Source of the DNA: Campylobacteraceae bacterium
GTDB taxonomy: Bacteria; Campylobacterota; Campylobacteria; Campylobacterales; Sulfurovaceae
Assembly: GCA_026986085.1 (NCBI GenBank)
Contig: JALSPE010000148.1
Coordinates: 1-5,959 of the forward strand
DNA length: 5,959 bases
Reading direction: 5' to 3'
Part shown: positions 4,943-5,959 of the stretch, piece by piece
How the letters are laid out: every line of letters starts with the position of its first letter
Position numbering within the stretch: the first letter of the stretch is position 1
Notes under the pieces: model-generated
What the model was told of the DNA's origin: nothing
The model's database searches: none
The model's input: only the letters and a program-made list of their open reading frames with translations
Position numbers and translations under genes: made by a program

Positions 4943-5331
4943 ATATTCTGCTTATATACTAAAATTTGTAAATTGTATAGGGTGTATCTAATCTCTTTAG
5001 AAGTAGCAGAACTCTTAGGGTCAGTTAGCTTAAATGCCTCCTCTAAAACTCTTGCAGATTCTGTTGCTCTGCTAAAATTTGCATCTATTAAATCACTTAA
5101 AGAGTCTCGCTTCATTTCACTATCTATACTCTCTTTGCTAACATCTCCTTCTATATCTCTAAACTCTAATCTACTGCTGTTAAAAAGGGGTGTTAATTTG
5201 TGACGAAGCTCTTTAAATGCTTTGCTTAAATCTCTATTATTGTATATATATCTTTCTATATCTTCTAAGAGGCGAAGAGCCTCTCTTAATCGATTTAGAT
5301 TTGCATCTATTAATCGCTCTATTTTAGTCAT
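4939..5331 (-). CDS. ThiD2-like thiamine-pathway protein (often annotated thiamine-phosphate pyrophosphorylase)
   Basis: This 130-aa protein matches the helical domain found fused to ThiE in some bacteria and known as ThiD2, for which monofunctional hydroxymethylpyrimidine-phosphate kinase activity has been described. The pyrophosphorylase name often given to it refers to ThiE, whose barrel is absent here. The chain is an internal duplication: LIDANLNRLREALRLLED (7-24) with FKELRHKL (39-46), and LIDANFSRATESARVLEE (81-98) with SKEIRYTL (111-118), a period near 74 residues. The basic, acidic and amide residues repeated in both halves probably line the active site (inference). The ATG lies 8 bases inside the upstream gene (ATGACTAA), and the stop overlaps the next ATG by 4, so it sits in the middle of a coupled operon. 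Family assignment is firm, the exact reaction less so. Confidence 0.8.
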   Translation of the reverse strand: MTKIERLIDANLNRLREALRLLEDIERYIYNNRDLSKAFKELRHKLTPLFNSSRLEFRDIEGDVSKESIDSEMKRDSLSDLIDANFSRATESARVLEEAFKLTDPKSSATSKEIRYTLYNLQILVYKQNI

Positions 5332-5959
5332 TATCCATTATTCCTAAAAATTGTAAAAGAACTGTAAACATATTTAAAAAATCTATATAGAGGCTTACAG
5401 CTGCATCTACAGGGCTATCATATGCACCATTCACAATATTTTGTGTATCGTAAATTGTAAATAGAGCAAATAGCAATAAAATTGCTGCACTAATTATCAT
5501 TCCAAAAATGCCACTTCCTAAAAATATATTTATTATAGATGCAACAAATACAACAATAAGGGTAATAAACAGAGGTTTACCCCAGCTACTAAAATCTGTT
5601 TTACTATTTACTGCAAATAGGCTTAATGCTCCAAAAAGAACAGAAGTTGCCAAAAATGCATTTCCTATTACATACCCTTTACCTGCAACAATTAGAAAAT
5701 TTAGCAGTGGAACAAGCGATACACCTGTTAAGAATGTAAATAAAAATAGCATAAACAAATTTAATCCAGGTTTTCCACGACTAAGGCTTAAACCAAAAAA
5801 CAGAACCAACAATTCTGCACCAAAAATCAACCATTTAAACTTAACTACTGTCTGGGCAAATGGCATAGTTAAATATGCTCCAAGTGCCGCTACAATCATA
5901 CTTAATGCTAATAGTTGATAAGTCTTTTTCAAAAAGCTAACTCTCTGCGAACTCACATC
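5324..5959 (-). CDS. Bax inhibitor-1/YccA family membrane protein (5' end outside window)
   Basis: The open frame runs off the right edge, and at least 211 residues are seen. A GTG at 5956 could serve as start, but the frame is still open at the edge, no ribosome site can be seen, and family members normally have a longer polar N-terminus before the first helix, so I treat it as partial. Counting from that GTG, about seven hydrophobic segments are present, near residues 13-33, 42-59, 66-90, 95-116, 128-147, 150-169 and 186-206. The hallmark IYDTQNIV (168-175) and a second conserved Asp192 in LYIDFLNMF match the acidic pair that gates calcium leak in the studied BsYetJ. It would lie in the inner membrane; its role in these bacteria is not known. 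It overlaps the ThiD2-like gene by 8 bases. Confidence 0.92.
   Translation of the reverse strand, partial: DVSSQRVSFLKKTYQLLALSMIVAALGAYLTMPFAQTVVKFKWLIFGAELLVLFFGLSLSRGKPGLNLFMLFLFTFLTGVSLVPLLNFLIVAGKGYVIGNAFLATSVLFGALSLFAVNSKTDFSSWGKPLFITLIVVFVASIINIFLGSGIFGMIISAAILLLFALFTIYDTQNIVNGAYDSPVDAAVSLYIDFLNMFTVLLQFLGIMDND

Noticed and set aside
5954..5956. GTG as the true start of the Bax inhibitor-1 family gene
   Set aside because: The frame stays open to the window edge, no ribosome site can be seen, and the family normally has a longer N-terminus; the start is more likely outside.

Overview
The window looks like chromosomal DNA of a low-GC member of the Campylobacterota (epsilonproteobacteria), of the Sulfurimonas/Sulfurovum kind. 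The basis is strongly AT-rich codon use, AGGAG-type ribosome sites, short overlapping genes, and the style of the proteins. The genus cannot be fixed from the sequence alone.

Left end (1-804). A minus-strand gene for a small helix-turn-helix protein is cut by the left edge. Its Shine-Dalgarno site abuts a block of about 3.6 degenerate 85-89 bp tandem repeats (121-441) that is visibly richer in G+C than the rest of the window. Each full repeat holds a stem with a constant 5-nt loop, and the stem pairing is kept although its sequence changes. From 442 to 804 there is no convincing gene. That stretch holds several hairpins, the largest a roughly 25-bp stem at 734-788 just past the pcm stop.

Middle (805-3706). 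pcm (protein-L-isoaspartate O-methyltransferase, minus) has a good sigma70-like promoter in a 204-bp AT-rich gap. Upstream of it, on the same strand, is a nitrilase-superfamily carbon-nitrogen hydrolase whose stop codon lies inside a perfect 14-bp stem. The hydrolase is divergent from a HI0933/YhiN-type FAD oxidoreductase. The 70-bp gap between them carries a 7-8-7 operator-like dyad. It also has a TATAAT box so close to the oxidoreductase ATG that the mRNA is probably leaderless.

Convergent gap (3707-4027). This 321-bp gene-free stretch holds two 8-bp perfect hairpins enclosed by a GGAC/GTCC pair (a possible three-way junction), plus several flanking inverted repeats.

Right end (4028-5959). 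A tightly packed minus-strand operon reads, in transcription order: Bax inhibitor-1 family membrane protein (5' end outside the window), a 130-aa stand-alone ThiD2-like thiamine-pathway domain (8-nt overlap), and a COG0731-type radical SAM protein (4-nt ATGA overlap). The overlaps imply translational coupling. The grouping suggests, but does not prove, a shared condition of expression or a thiamine-related role for the radical SAM enzyme.

The coding genes are ordinary housekeeping types. The parts most worth a second look are the structured non-coding stretches: the covarying tandem repeats, the 55-nt hairpin, the paired-hairpin element, and the dyad/leaderless promoter.
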